This document shows positions 27,058 through 36,483 of a stretch of 64,000 nucleotides of DNA, one piece after another. The position numbers were made by a program, and so were the translations under genes. The DNA is from Gracilibacillus kekensis (lineage in GTDB: Bacteria; Bacillota; Bacilli; Bacillales; Amphibacillaceae), in NCBI RefSeq assembly GCF_900143085.1, contig NZ_FRCZ01000008.1, positions 62,001 through 126,000 on the forward strand, given 5' to 3'. The notes under the pieces were generated by a model. It did not search any database and was not told the DNA's origin. It was given only the letters and a program-made list of their open reading frames with translations. Numbering within the stretch: the stretch's first letter is position 1; each line of letters begins with the position of its first letter.

Positions 27058-28884
27058 ATGAAAAGAGTTAGCTTTTTTCAATCGATTCGATTAAAAATCA
27101 TTGTCATTCTCAGCTTGTTCTTGCTATTGGCAATTCAAGTAATTGGCACTTACTTTGCACAAAAGTTAGAGGATAACTTATATAACAATCACTATGAAAG
27201 TGTTGAAGATAGATTAGAAGTACTGAAGCTCAATTTAAAGGATGCCTTTCTAAAAGAACGATCAGATGATGAAGAAGGCGTAACCTTACAAGAAGAAGTG
27301 CGTGATATTACGACAAGGTACTCTGGTGAGATTTTTTCTGATTTAAAAGTGATCGATTCCCAATTTCGGGTGCTGGGTGCCAATAAAATCGATATGATAG
27401 GTAAAAAAATCTCAGGCAATACTAGTATTCGTTTAGCTGTCGTACATGGTCAACCAAAAGAGGATATAAGAAGGAATAATTTCACAAGAGATCGTGTTTT
27501 AGTGCGGACGATACCGATTATGGATGGTGATGTGCCAGTTGGCGCGATCTACTCCGAGGCCTCGATAGAAGGGGTATATACGCAATTGGAGGAAATTAAT
27601 CGTATCTTTCTAAATGGCACGATTTTAGCTGTAATTATATCGATTATATTAGGGATTTTAGTAGCTCGAACCATTACAAAGCCGATAACTGAAATGCGGA
27701 AACAGGCAATGGTAATGGCAAGAGGAGATTTCTCCAAAAAGGTAAATGTCTATGGACAAGATGAGATTGGACAACTAGCTATCACCTTTAATGATATGAA
27801 TGACCGTTTACGTTTAGCTAATCAAACAACGGAGGAAGAAAGAAGAAAATTAAGTTCCGTCCTTTCGAATATGTCGGATGGGGTAATTGCGACTGATGAA
27901 CATGGGCGAATAACGTTAATGAACGATCCTGCTACAAATCTAATTGGTATGACCTTGCGTGAAGCAAAAGGGCAACCGATAGTAGAAGTTCTCCAGGTGG
28001 AAGACAAAGTAATCAATGTGAAGGAATTGGAAGAACAAGGCTCTTTGACGATTGATTTTAGTGATGAGGATCAACTATTTTTAATTAAGGCAAACTTCTC
28101 CATTGTACAAGACGAAGAAGGGAACTTCTCTGGATTAATTACTGTGATCAGTGATGTTACCGAACAAGAGAAAGTGGATCGTGAACGAAGAGAATTTGTT
28201 TCCAATGTTTCCCATGAATTGCGAACACCATTAACGACAATGAGAAGTTATTTAGAAGCACTTACAGACGGTGGCGCATTGCAGGATGAGGAATTAGCGC
28301 CACAATTTTTACAAGTTACCCAAAACGAAACAGAACGAATGATTCGCTTAGTTAACGATTTATTACAGCTTTCTAAAATGGACCATAAGGAAAGTGCTAT
28401 ACTTAAAGAAAAAATTGATATTATCCCAGTGTTACATCATATTTTAGATCGATTTGAAATGAATAAAACAGAATTAATTGACTTTGAACGTTATATACCG
28501 AATGAACGGATATTTGTTTGGGTCGATCAAGATAAAATCACTCAAGTAACAGATAATATTTTATCCAATGCGATTAAATATTCCCCAGAAGGTGGAAAAA
28601 TTACTTTTCAGGCTGTTAAAGAAAAAAATCGCTTGCGAATCAGTATAAGCGATCAAGGGTTAGGTATAGCACGTGAAAAACTGGAGAAAATTTTTGAACG
28701 CTTTTATCGGGTGGATAAAGCAAGATCAAGAGAACTTGGGGGAACTGGTTTAGGATTGGCTATTTCCAAGGAAATAATTGATGTACACCATGGTCAGATT
28801 TGGGCAACCAGCAAAGAAGGACAAGGAACAACGATTAATTTTACACTACCGCTCATGAACAGAAAGCGAGGTAGTAAAAAATGA
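27058..28884 (+). CDS. walK: Sensor histidine kinase WalK (YycG)
   Basis: 608 residues. Transmembrane helices at about 12-32 and 183-205 flank an extracellular PDC/Cache-like domain. HAMP (about 205-258), PAS (about 265-375), HisKA with the phospho-accepting His in VSNVSHELRTPL (about residue 384) and HATPase with N-box, RVDKARSRELGGTGLGL follow. It senses the state of cell-wall synthesis and phosphorylates WalR. It starts 6 bp after walR and overlaps yycH by four bases. Confidence 0.98.
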   Translation: MKRVSFFQSIRLKIIVILSLFLLLAIQVIGTYFAQKLEDNLYNNHYESVEDRLEVLKLNLKDAFLKERSDDEEGVTLQEEVRDITTRYSGEIFSDLKVIDSQFRVLGANKIDMIGKKISGNTSIRLAVVHGQPKEDIRRNNFTRDRVLVRTIPIMDGDVPVGAIYSEASIEGVYTQLEEINRIFLNGTILAVIISIILGILVARTITKPITEMRKQAMVMARGDFSKKVNVYGQDEIGQLAITFNDMNDRLRLANQTTEEERRKLSSVLSNMSDGVIATDEHGRITLMNDPATNLIGMTLREAKGQPIVEVLQVEDKVINVKELEEQGSLTIDFSDEDQLFLIKANFSIVQDEEGNFSGLITVISDVTEQEKVDRERREFVSNVSHELRTPLTTMRSYLEALTDGGALQDEELAPQFLQVTQNETERMIRLVNDLLQLSKMDHKESAILKEKIDIIPVLHHILDRFEMNKTELIDFERYIPNERIFVWVDQDKITQVTDNILSNAIKYSPEGGKITFQAVKEKNRLRISISDQGLGIAREKLEKIFERFYRVDKARSRELGGTGLGLAISKEIIDVHHGQIWATSKEGQGTTINFTLPLMNRKRGSKK

Positions 28885-30239
28885 AAATAGAACTCTTAAA
28901 AACCGTGTTGCTCGTCTTTTTAGTTTCATTAAGTTTGTTATTAACGTTAGGTATCTGGAATTACCAAGGAGATTATGAAACCTCTAGTAGAAATCAAGCA
29001 GCAGATGCTCAGTTAAATGGAAGTGAACTAACGCGAACAGACTTGGTTCAACCTTCGCAAATCATCATACAGGACAGAGATTCTTTATTGGGCTTCACGG
29101 AAAAGGAAACCGAATTATCCGTGTTTAAAGACATAACGGCATGGTCACTCTATGATTTCGAAATGATACCAGAAGGTGAGGAATTTAATAAAGAGGAAAC
29201 GGAAAAGATGATTGAAATTATTTTCCCTACCTCTGTTCCTTCTTCACAAATAAGTGAGATATTTTCAACCGATGATAGTATGATAATTGATAGTAAATTC
29301 AAAAAAGTTTATTTAGTTGTAGATGAAAATGTGACAAATTTTCAAATCGTATTTGATAATATCGAACAAGGTGGCATTGATATACGAGCGAATGTTCAAA
29401 ACATGATGGAAGTTGTAGAATACTTCGATCGTCTTCATTTAGTTCATGATTTTTCCACTTATGTAGAAGTAGAATTAAATACTAAAATGGTCTATATTCC
29501 TAAAGAACCAAACATTATGGGACGCAAGTTTCGTTATGAAGCAATAAATCCTGATTCGATCAATTTCCAAGAAATATTTTTTTCCAATCCTTCAAATATA
29601 GCAAGTTCACCAAACTTTGAAGGTGGTCAGGTTTATAGTGATGGAAATAGAGAAGTAGTAGAAAAAGGATATGCAATGGAATATACCAACTTTACTACTT
29701 CAGAAAATCAGCAAGACCAAGATAGCACGCAACAAACCGGGAATGTTAATATAGCAGATTTTCTGCTAACCAATTCAATAGAATATATTAATTCTCATAA
29801 TGGTTGGCTTGTCGATCAGGAAATTAAATATCGATTGTACAGTCTAAGTGAGATCAGCAATCGAATTGAATATCGAATGATTTATAATAACTATCCCGTG
29901 TTCTCTAATCAAGGATTAGCTTCCATGACAGTGGAATACCGTAATCAAAATGAATATCAATATGCACGCCCACTGATGCAACTGACATTTTCATATGATC
30001 GATCACCTACACTTTTAATGACGGGTGAGGAATTAATTGCTTACTTGCAACAGAGTGATGAAATTCCGTTTAACCAAATTTTGGATATTCAGCTTGGTTA
30101 TCGAATTGAACAGGGTGGACAAGTGTTTGATTTAATCCCAACCTGGGTGATCGAGACACCAACCGAATGGAAATATGTAACAGGTGATGCTACTCCTGTT
30201 GGGCAAGGAGGGAATAGAAATGCAATGGGGGCAAATTAA
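28881..30239 (+). CDS. yycH: WalRK regulatory protein YycH
   Basis: 452 residues with one N-terminal membrane anchor (about 7-27) and a large extracellular region. YycH proteins bind WalK in the membrane with YycI and tune its activity (negative in Bacillus subtilis, positive in Staphylococcus). The start overlaps walK (ATGA), and the 3' end overlaps yycI by 20 bp. Sequence conservation in the family is low, so synteny carries much of the call. Confidence 0.93.
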   Translation: MKIELLKTVLLVFLVSLSLLLTLGIWNYQGDYETSSRNQAADAQLNGSELTRTDLVQPSQIIIQDRDSLLGFTEKETELSVFKDITAWSLYDFEMIPEGEEFNKEETEKMIEIIFPTSVPSSQISEIFSTDDSMIIDSKFKKVYLVVDENVTNFQIVFDNIEQGGIDIRANVQNMMEVVEYFDRLHLVHDFSTYVEVELNTKMVYIPKEPNIMGRKFRYEAINPDSINFQEIFFSNPSNIASSPNFEGGQVYSDGNREVVEKGYAMEYTNFTTSENQQDQDSTQQTGNVNIADFLLTNSIEYINSHNGWLVDQEIKYRLYSLSEISNRIEYRMIYNNYPVFSNQGLASMTVEYRNQNEYQYARPLMQLTFSYDRSPTLLMTGEELIAYLQQSDEIPFNQILDIQLGYRIEQGGQVFDLIPTWVIETPTEWKYVTGDATPVGQGGNRNAMGAN

Positions 30240-31155
30240 GACACTATTCATTCTCTGTTTTCTTATCTTAAATATATTTTTGTTGCATCATTTTATTAAC
30301 AATCCAACACGGGAATTAGAATATACGGAAGATATGCCCAGAGAAGAAAACGTTCGAAATAATGTGAGTGGTCTAGATAATATTCCAGAAGAAACTCCTG
30401 AAAAGGAATCCATGTTACATGCGCAGCGAATGGAGTTTACCGAAGAAGATGTAACGGAAATTATCGGGTTACCAAATCAAAATAATGTTATCATTGATGA
30501 TCACTTGATTGTATCTCAGCTAGAATCGCCATTAGCAATCAATGTGGAAGAAGATACAGAAACATTAAGTGAACATGTATGGAACCTTGATAAATATGAG
30601 TATTTTGGCAAAGATGAACAAACGAATACGCATATCTTTTTCCAGAAGATTGATCGACCTATCTATTTTAATTTAAGTGGGGTCTTGTTAATTCAGGAAA
30701 ATCAACAAAATGAAGTGATTTATTATGTGCAAACCATATTAGAAAAAGCGGAAGAGCAGACCGAACAAGAAGAAGAGATTAACAAACCATTTGATGCTCT
30801 TACTGGATTGTATTTTAGCGACGGTAATATTGTTTCAGGTGATGAGATAACCAAGAAAGTTGCACTAGGATATCATAATTTATTACCTTTACCCAATGGT
30901 GTCCAGGTGCTAGCACCTACTTGGGAATTTGAAGTAAATGAGGAAGAATTCTTTTATGTGAATGCGGTTGAAAGTCATTATACAATGAGAGAGAAGCATG
31001 CGTTTATTGTAGAAATGAAGGAACAGATTGAAGAATATTTTGGTGAAGGAAATTCATCCGCAGTTATCGCACCAGAAGACTGGGAAGAAGGAGATCTAGA
31101 TCGACTTCTCGAACAGCTATTAGAAAATATAGAGCAAACAAACGGAGTGGAGTAA
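30220..31155 (+). CDS. yycI: WalRK regulatory protein YycI
   Basis: 311 residues from the ATG at 30220, chosen because AAGGAGGG lies upstream and the protein then begins MQWGQIKTLFILCFLILN, like known YycI with its single membrane anchor; an in-frame ATG at 30184 is further inside yycH without a ribosome site. The extracellular domain has the two-fold YycH/YycI beta architecture. It forms a membrane complex with YycH and WalK. Confidence 0.93.
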   Translation: MQWGQIKTLFILCFLILNIFLLHHFINNPTRELEYTEDMPREENVRNNVSGLDNIPEETPEKESMLHAQRMEFTEEDVTEIIGLPNQNNVIIDDHLIVSQLESPLAINVEEDTETLSEHVWNLDKYEYFGKDEQTNTHIFFQKIDRPIYFNLSGVLLIQENQQNEVIYYVQTILEKAEEQTEQEEEINKPFDALTGLYFSDGNIVSGDEITKKVALGYHNLLPLPNGVQVLAPTWEFEVNEEEFFYVNAVESHYTMREKHAFIVEMKEQIEEYFGEGNSSAVIAPEDWEEGDLDRLLEQLLENIEQTNGVE

Positions 31156-31158
31156 GAG

Positions 31159-31956
31159 ATGACTTTTCATTTTAGTGTATTAGCATCCGGTAGTACGGGG
31201 AATGCTTTTTATATAGGAACAGAGAAAGAAAAGATATTAGTGGATGCGGGTTTAAGTGGTAAAGAAATGACGCGTTTATTTTCTGAGATAAACATAGATC
31301 CAAATAGTTTATCGAAAATATTAGTAACACATGAACATAGTGACCATATTAAGGGTCTGGGCATATTTGCGAGAAAATATAATTTACCGATATATGCCAA
31401 CGAAAAGACATGGAAGGCAATGAATCATGCGATTGGCAAAATTGAATTGGATCAAAAGTTTGTCTTTAATATGGAAGAGACGAAAACATTCGGAGACATT
31501 GATGTAGAGTCATTTGCCGTGTCTCATGATGCGGCAGAGCCAATGTTTTATACGTTTCATCACAATGGCAAGAAGGTAGCTCTTGTAACGGATTTAGGTT
31601 ATGTATCGGAAAGAATTAAGAAAACCGTACAAGGAGCAGACGCGCTCATTTTCGAAGCAAACCATGATGTAGGGATGCTCAGAATGGGACGATATCCATG
31701 GAGCGTCAAACGACGAATTTTGGGCGATAGTGGTCATGTTTCAAATGAAGACTGTGCGATCGCTTTAAAAGATATTATAGAAAATGAAACAAAACGTATT
31801 TATTTGGCCCATTTAAGTAAAGATAATAATATGAAGGATTTAGCGAGGATGTCCGTAGAAAATGGATTAACCGACTATGGCTTTAAGCTAGGTGATCAAT
31901 TATCACTACATGATACAGATCCAAAAGTTCCAACACCGATCTATGAAGTAGTGTAA
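31159..31956 (+). CDS. walJ: Metallo-beta-lactamase-fold phosphodiesterase/nuclease WalJ (YycJ)
   Basis: 265 residues. The metal-binding motif THEHSDH (about 56-62), a downstream SHD histidine, TDLGY aspartate and AHLSKDN histidine mark the MBL fold. WalJ is a 5'-3' exonuclease-like protein; in Bacillus it is tied to coordination of division and replication and to mismatch repair. It sits in the wal operon right after yycI (3-bp gap), standard synteny. Confidence 0.95.
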   Translation: MTFHFSVLASGSTGNAFYIGTEKEKILVDAGLSGKEMTRLFSEINIDPNSLSKILVTHEHSDHIKGLGIFARKYNLPIYANEKTWKAMNHAIGKIELDQKFVFNMEETKTFGDIDVESFAVSHDAAEPMFYTFHHNGKKVALVTDLGYVSERIKKTVQGADALIFEANHDVGMLRMGRYPWSVKRRILGDSGHVSNEDCAIALKDIIENETKRIYLAHLSKDNNMKDLARMSVENGLTDYGFKLGDQLSLHDTDPKVPTPIYEVV

Positions 31957-31977
31957 TTTAGTAAAGAAGGTGAAGTA

Positions 31978-33210
31978 ATGGGCTATTATGATGACCATTA
32001 TTTGTCCAGACAAAAACAAAAGAAGAACAAATGGTTTATGCCTTTTATTATTGGTATGGTACTAGGAGCTTTTCTATTTGCGGTAGTATTACCTTCATTA
32101 GTTAAGAATAATCTCCTGCCATACCAAGTAATCATCGGCAGTAACACCGCGGAGTCATTACACAGTAGTGATGGAGAGGATAATACCCCGTCACCAACAA
32201 GTGTGACGAATGTAGAAGTAGATATATCGACCAGAATCTCAGAAATTGTCGCTGAAGTATCTCCAGCAGTAGTTGGTGTAAACAATATTCAAAATCAATT
32301 AGATTTTTGGCAGCAGGAAGAGTCTGGAGAACAAGGAACAGGGTCTGGTGTCATTTATAAAATCAAAGACGATCGTGCTTTTATCGTGACCAATTATCAT
32401 GTCATTCAGGAAGCCGATCAAGTCGAGGTCGTCCTCTCAGACGAAGAAAAGGTAGAAGCAACCATTGTTGGCAGTGACTTATATACAGATTTAGCCGTTA
32501 TTGAAATGGATGCCAGTTATGTAGACAATGTAATCGAATTAGGAAATTCCGCCGATGTGCTTGTTGGTGAACCGGCAATTGCCATTGGTAATCCACTGGG
32601 AATGCATTTATCAGGTTCTGTTACACAAGGAATTATTAGTGGGAAACAACGTGCTATTCCTCAGGATTTTAACATGGACGGAAGAGCGGATTGGCAAGCG
32701 GAAGTTATTCAGACCGACGCAGCGATCAACCCCGGTAATAGTGGTGGAGCGTTATTAAATATGGATGGGCAATTGATCGGCATCAATTCGATGAAAATTG
32801 CACAATCTGCTGTTGAAGGTATTGGTTTTGCGATCCCAATCGATGATGCGATCCCTATTATTGAGGAACTTGAACAAGATGGAGAAATTAATCGCGCCTA
32901 TTTAGGAGTAGAAGCCTATTCATTAAACGACATCGCGCAAGTAGAGTGGGAACGTAGTCTGAATCTCCCTAACAGTGTCGAGGGTGGTATTTATATCAGA
33001 AGTGTGGAGCCAATGTCACCAGCTGACAAAGGTGGATTGGAAGCCTATGATGTGATAACAAGCCTTGACGGAGAAGCCATTGAAGATATCGTCGGTTTAA
33101 GGAAACATCTTTATTCAGAAAAAACAATTGGCGATAATTTAACGATTACCTATTACCGTGACGGAGAACAACGTGAAACAACAGTAGCATTATCATCTTT
33201 ATCTTATTAA
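31978..33210 (+). CDS. htrC: HtrA-like membrane serine protease (HtrC/YyxA)
   Basis: 410 residues. One N-terminal membrane helix (about 18-40), a trypsin-like domain with the triad His in TNYHVI (about 140), Asp in YTDLAV (about 170) and Ser in GNSGGAL (about 254), then a PDZ domain (about 300-400). The family degrades or refolds misfolded exported proteins at the outer membrane face. Last gene of the wal operon. Its transcription end coincides with an inverted pair of DnaA-box sequences. Confidence 0.95.
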   Translation: MGYYDDHYLSRQKQKKNKWFMPFIIGMVLGAFLFAVVLPSLVKNNLLPYQVIIGSNTAESLHSSDGEDNTPSPTSVTNVEVDISTRISEIVAEVSPAVVGVNNIQNQLDFWQQEESGEQGTGSGVIYKIKDDRAFIVTNYHVIQEADQVEVVLSDEEKVEATIVGSDLYTDLAVIEMDASYVDNVIELGNSADVLVGEPAIAIGNPLGMHLSGSVTQGIISGKQRAIPQDFNMDGRADWQAEVIQTDAAINPGNSGGALLNMDGQLIGINSMKIAQSAVEGIGFAIPIDDAIPIIEELEQDGEINRAYLGVEAYSLNDIAQVEWERSLNLPNSVEGGIYIRSVEPMSPADKGGLEAYDVITSLDGEAIEDIVGLRKHLYSEKTIGDNLTITYYRDGEQRETTVALSSLSY

Positions 33211-33215
33211 TGAAG

Positions 33216-33444
33216 TGTGGATACCAACCATCGAGGTTGTTATCCACATTTTTTATGAATTATTCACATGTTGTGGATAGCGTTTTGGATAAAACTCTAT
33301 ATATGGTGGAGAACATAAATTCCGATACGATATATACGAAGAAAATGTTAGTATGTGTATAAGTTTGTGGATAAGCTTGTATTTTGGGTATAAAACTGTT
33401 AATTACTGCGGTTTTTCGTGTATTGTGAACGAATTTGTGGATAA
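33216..33444. promoter_or_regulatory. DnaA-box cluster downstream of htrC
   Basis: Eight 9-mers matching TTATCCACA or its complement with at most one mismatch lie in 229 bp. Exact: 33240-33248, 33366-33374 and 33436-33444. One mismatch: 33216-33224, 33260-33268, 33272-33280, 33284-33292 and 33354-33362. The first two are inverted and, with CCAACC/GGTTGT, make the stem of the htrC terminator followed by ATTTTTTA. Bacillus subtilis carries a known DnaA-box cluster in the corresponding htrC-rlmH region that affects replication initiation. This 318-bp gap before manA holds no gene. Confidence 0.85.
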
Positions 33445-33528
33445 ATTAACAAGTATGGATTGATTTTAGATCTGGAAGGTAGTATCTTTTAGTAAGAAAG
33501 AATCGAAACGATAAGGGAGAGTCTATTT

Positions 33529-34488
33529 ATGTATCAAGAACCAATTTTTCTTCAGCCGATCTTTCAGGAACGAATATGGGGTGGACAAAAGCTACATACA
33601 GAGTTTCACTACACCATACCATATCAAAGGACTGGCGAGGCATGGGCCATCTCCGCACATGAAAATGGGCCAAGTAAAATTGCAAATGGTGAATTAAAAG
33701 GCAAAACACTATTAGAGGCATGGAAAAACCATGGTGAACTTTTCAACAAGTCTGTGGATAACTTCGAAGCTTATCCACTGTTGATTAAAATATTGGACGC
33801 AGATGATAATTTATCGGTGCAAGTACACCCGGATGATCAATATGCAAGAGAAATAGCAAATGAAGATTACGGAAAAACAGAATGCTGGTATGTATTAAGT
33901 GCTGAAGATGATGCAGAATTAATCATCGGCCATCACGCCCAAACAAGAGAAGAATTAACGGAGATGATCGATCAAGGGAAGTGGGATCAGTTATTACGAA
34001 GAGTAAAAGTAAAGAAAGGCGATTTTGTCTATGTACCAAGTGGAACGATTCACGCGATTGGTAAAGGAATTGTTATCCTGGAAACACAGCAAAGCTCTGA
34101 CATCACCTACCGAGTATATGATTACGATCGAACCGATTCAGAAGGAAATACAAGAGAATTACACCTAAAGCAAGCCAAGGAAGTAACCACTGTTCCACAT
34201 GAAACACCAGAACTCACACAAACCGTTGAAGAAAAACAAGGGTTAACAGAAAAGAAATTAGTGGAAGAGAAATACTTTACAGTCTATCATTGGGATCTTG
34301 ACGGCTCTGTAGAATTAGCAAGAGAAGCCGATTTCCTACAGGTAAGTATCGTAGAGGGGGAGGCAACGATTACAGTTAACAGCCAATCATTTACTATTAA
34401 AAAAGGCGATCATTTTATTTTGCCAGCTACCCTACAGGATTATCGTCTGGAAGGAAAAGCAGAGTTTCTTGTTTCACATCCATCTTAA
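33529..34488 (+). CDS. manA: Mannose-6-phosphate isomerase, class I
   Basis: 319 residues, the short firmicute form. Zinc ligands are in SVQVHPDDQYA (about residues 95-105), the downstream KTECW glutamate and the VPSGTIHAIG histidine. It interconverts mannose 6-phosphate and fructose 6-phosphate for mannose use or mannose-containing polymers. Monocistronic: it has its own Shine-Dalgarno (AAGGGAG) and a strong terminator. Not part of the conserved wal-rlmH order, so probably an insertion there. Confidence 0.93.
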   Translation: MYQEPIFLQPIFQERIWGGQKLHTEFHYTIPYQRTGEAWAISAHENGPSKIANGELKGKTLLEAWKNHGELFNKSVDNFEAYPLLIKILDADDNLSVQVHPDDQYAREIANEDYGKTECWYVLSAEDDAELIIGHHAQTREELTEMIDQGKWDQLLRRVKVKKGDFVYVPSGTIHAIGKGIVILETQQSSDITYRVYDYDRTDSEGNTRELHLKQAKEVTTVPHETPELTQTVEEKQGLTEKKLVEEKYFTVYHWDLDGSVELAREADFLQVSIVEGEATITVNSQSFTIKKGDHFILPATLQDYRLEGKAEFLVSHPS

Positions 34489-34490
34489 AT

Positions 34491-34529
34491 AAAAAGCAAT
34501 ACAAGTTTATAGCTTGTATTGCTTTTTTT
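34491..34529 (+). terminator. manA terminator
   Basis: AAAAGCAATACAAG and CTTGTATTGCTTTT form a long perfect stem with a 7-base loop and T tail directly after the stop codon. Confidence 0.92.
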
Positions 34530-34580
34530 AATTTGATGTCTTACGGACACAATTTTAAAAAAATCGAATATTTGTCCACA

Positions 34581-34639
34581 ACAAACGATCTTATGGACAA
34601 TAATATTCTGATCAGGTAATTTATGTCCATAAGATTTGT
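34581..34639. repeat. Inverted repeat of unknown role
   Basis: ACAAACGATCTTATGGACA on the left and TGTCCATAAGATTTGT on the right are reverse complements with a short bulge, separated by about 21 bases. A related half, TTTGTCCACAAC, lies just to the left. It could terminate the DUF2798 remnant read from the other strand or mark an inserted element end; no T-run follows on either side. Confidence 0.55.
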
Positions 34640-34663
34640 TTTCCCAGAAAATAATATTCTTAT

Positions 34664-35142
34664 TTACACACTATATGTAGGCTTCGTGGCTGGCTTAACA
34701 AATTTGATTAATAGTGCACGTGAGATTGGGCCAACAATCAGTAATTGTGTAGGTAGAGCTACTATCAAGTTTAAACCTGCTATTTTTAAATAAGCTGAGA
34801 AAAGGGAACATTCTATTCCTACTGTTAATGCTGTTATAACAAGACCATATCCTGACATAATCAGAACCATTATTGGAACCATACAAAAGGCAATCGCAAC
34901 AATAATGTTCTTTCTTTCGTTTTGTGGTAGGGTAGTGATAAGGCTAATTTCCGTGCAGCCGGTTCAACGAATGATTCTGCAATAAAAGCTATGAAAAGTG
35001 TTACAACAAATTGGAGGATAGCGCTGACTACTGTAAATGTTGAGAAACCCTGTAAAACAAGATTATAGAACGACACAACCGTAACCATTCCAATGCACAT
35101 AAAAACTCCGAAAATGATACTTTCCTCTTTATTACATGGCAA
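34664..35142 (-). pseudogene. DUF2798-type membrane protein, split by a frameshift
   Basis: Two overlapping minus-strand frames together make one four-helix membrane protein. The first (35142 to 34870) gives two helices and the LPYHKTKER junction. The second frame resumes with NIIVAIAFCMVPIMVLIMS and ends at 34664 after two more helices. A one-base shift in the A-rich run near 34912-34925 (complement of AAAACGAAAGAAAGAA) separates them. The pattern fits the DUF2798 family, whose function is unknown. It may be a real pseudogene, a phase-variable tract, or a sequencing error. Confidence 0.65.
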
Positions 35143-35197
35143 ATCAAAAACTTCCTTTCTTTTTTAAGGATAGGTGCAATTATATAGATAATGAAAC

Positions 35198-35213
35198 TGT
35201 TTCATGTGAAACA
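35198..35213. promoter_or_regulatory. Candidate parS site (Spo0J/ParB binding)
   Basis: TGTTTCATGTGAAACA matches the Bacillus parS consensus TGTTNCACGTGAAACA at 15 of 16 positions (T for C at position 8). It lies in a 293-bp intergenic region near the origin, where several parS copies are normally found. ParB spreading and SMC loading would start here. Confidence 0.65.
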
Positions 35214-35435
35214 GACAAAAGCACTATTTTATAACGTTTTCAAAACAATTTTGTTATGATAGTAGCAGAAGTAAATAGGGAGAATTAAAAATGATCAACA
35301 AGTGATTGAAAATTTTTCAACAGATAAAAAAAAGAACTATAAAATAAGCTGTATTTATGATCTAATAAAAAAGATATGAAAATTGAGGCGATCAAAAGAT
35401 AATTAGTAATTAGTTTAAAAGAGGATGTTTAGCTG

Positions 35436-36185
35436 ATGAATGAGGATAAACTTAAAATGTTATTAAAGGAAGAATATACTGAAAATCCTATATTAAATTA
35501 TTTATTTTATATACAAAAAGGGAAAAATAACTTACCGACTCCAAAAAAACTTTTTAATAAGGAATATAATGAACTGACCTATAGAGAGCGAAATAAATAC
35601 TTTGAAGATTATGGTAACTGGAGGAAAAGATACGATTTAGATGTAATACATTTAAATGGAAATTTAAATGCAGATACGATTTTTTCTATCTGGATGCCAC
35701 TAAAGATGTGTTTACAAAATTCAGGTGGATATCCTTATTCAGAATATGGCATAAGTGAAAAACCGAATAAAAGTTACCCGTATATACCGAATATTATTAA
35801 AAATATTGATACCTACTTACCTTATAATGAATGGGAGGAGTTATATAAATTTGTTAGTATTGCTTTGACTGAGGTTAACGTTATGAGGTTACCCGACACA
35901 AAAATGCAAAAAAGAGGAGAATTTTACGACCAGATGCCAAAAACACTTTATGAGTGTTATGGAAAGGGGAAATTTGCAAAGTGTTTTCAGGATATTCAAG
36001 TAAAAGAATGGGTAAGAGACCAGAATCTAACTATGTTCTTTGAAAATAAGATTTCAAGGGAAAATATAAAACCTTTGATTTCAAGAATGAATGCTTCAGA
36101 TTTTGAATGGTTAAAAAATAGGGAAGAGATAAAAGAAATGCTTACAAATTACTGTATGATTTTAGAAATGAGAATTGGTCGTTGA
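35436..36185 (+). CDS. Uncharacterised protein
   Basis: 249 residues, no signal peptide or membrane helix. Recognisable blocks are YGNWRKRYDLDVIHLNGNLNADT (read here only as the NWRKRYDLD and NADT segments) and a C-terminal MLTNYCMILEMRIGR helix. I do not recognise the family with confidence. Codon use is very AT-rich compared with the neighbouring housekeeping genes, suggesting later acquisition. It has a weak ribosome site (AAAGAGGATG) and its own terminator, and stands alone on the plus strand. Confidence 0.7.
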   Translation: MNEDKLKMLLKEEYTENPILNYLFYIQKGKNNLPTPKKLFNKEYNELTYRERNKYFEDYGNWRKRYDLDVIHLNGNLNADTIFSIWMPLKMCLQNSGGYPYSEYGISEKPNKSYPYIPNIIKNIDTYLPYNEWEELYKFVSIALTEVNVMRLPDTKMQKRGEFYDQMPKTLYECYGKGKFAKCFQDIQVKEWVRDQNLTMFFENKISRENIKPLISRMNASDFEWLKNREEIKEMLTNYCMILEMRIGR

Positions 36186-36334
36186 TTTATATCAATAGTA
36201 ATTTATAGTATAGTTAAGTCGTTAATTTCTTATAGCTCGATATAGTATCTTCTTTAACGTCAAAAAAATGTGTGGATGAAAAATATGTTTAAACGTTCGG
36301 TGCTTTAGTTTTAGAAAATGTTAAATATAACGTT

Positions 36335-36366
36335 AAAAAACGCTCAAAATACCTGAGCGTTTTTGT
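36335..36366. terminator. Terminator between the unknown gene and the aldo/keto reductase
   Basis: AAAAAACGCTCA and TGAGCGTTTTTG form a 10-bp stem with a 7-base loop and A/T flanks usable in both directions for the convergent genes. Confidence 0.85.
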
Positions 36367-36483
36367 TTTCAATTCACACTGAAAAATAGTGTTCGAATTC
36401 TATGCTTATGTTATTTTTATTGTTATGATCTTTTTTCTTTCCCCAAAAATAATCCTGTTAAGCTAACATTTGACCTTTTATGA

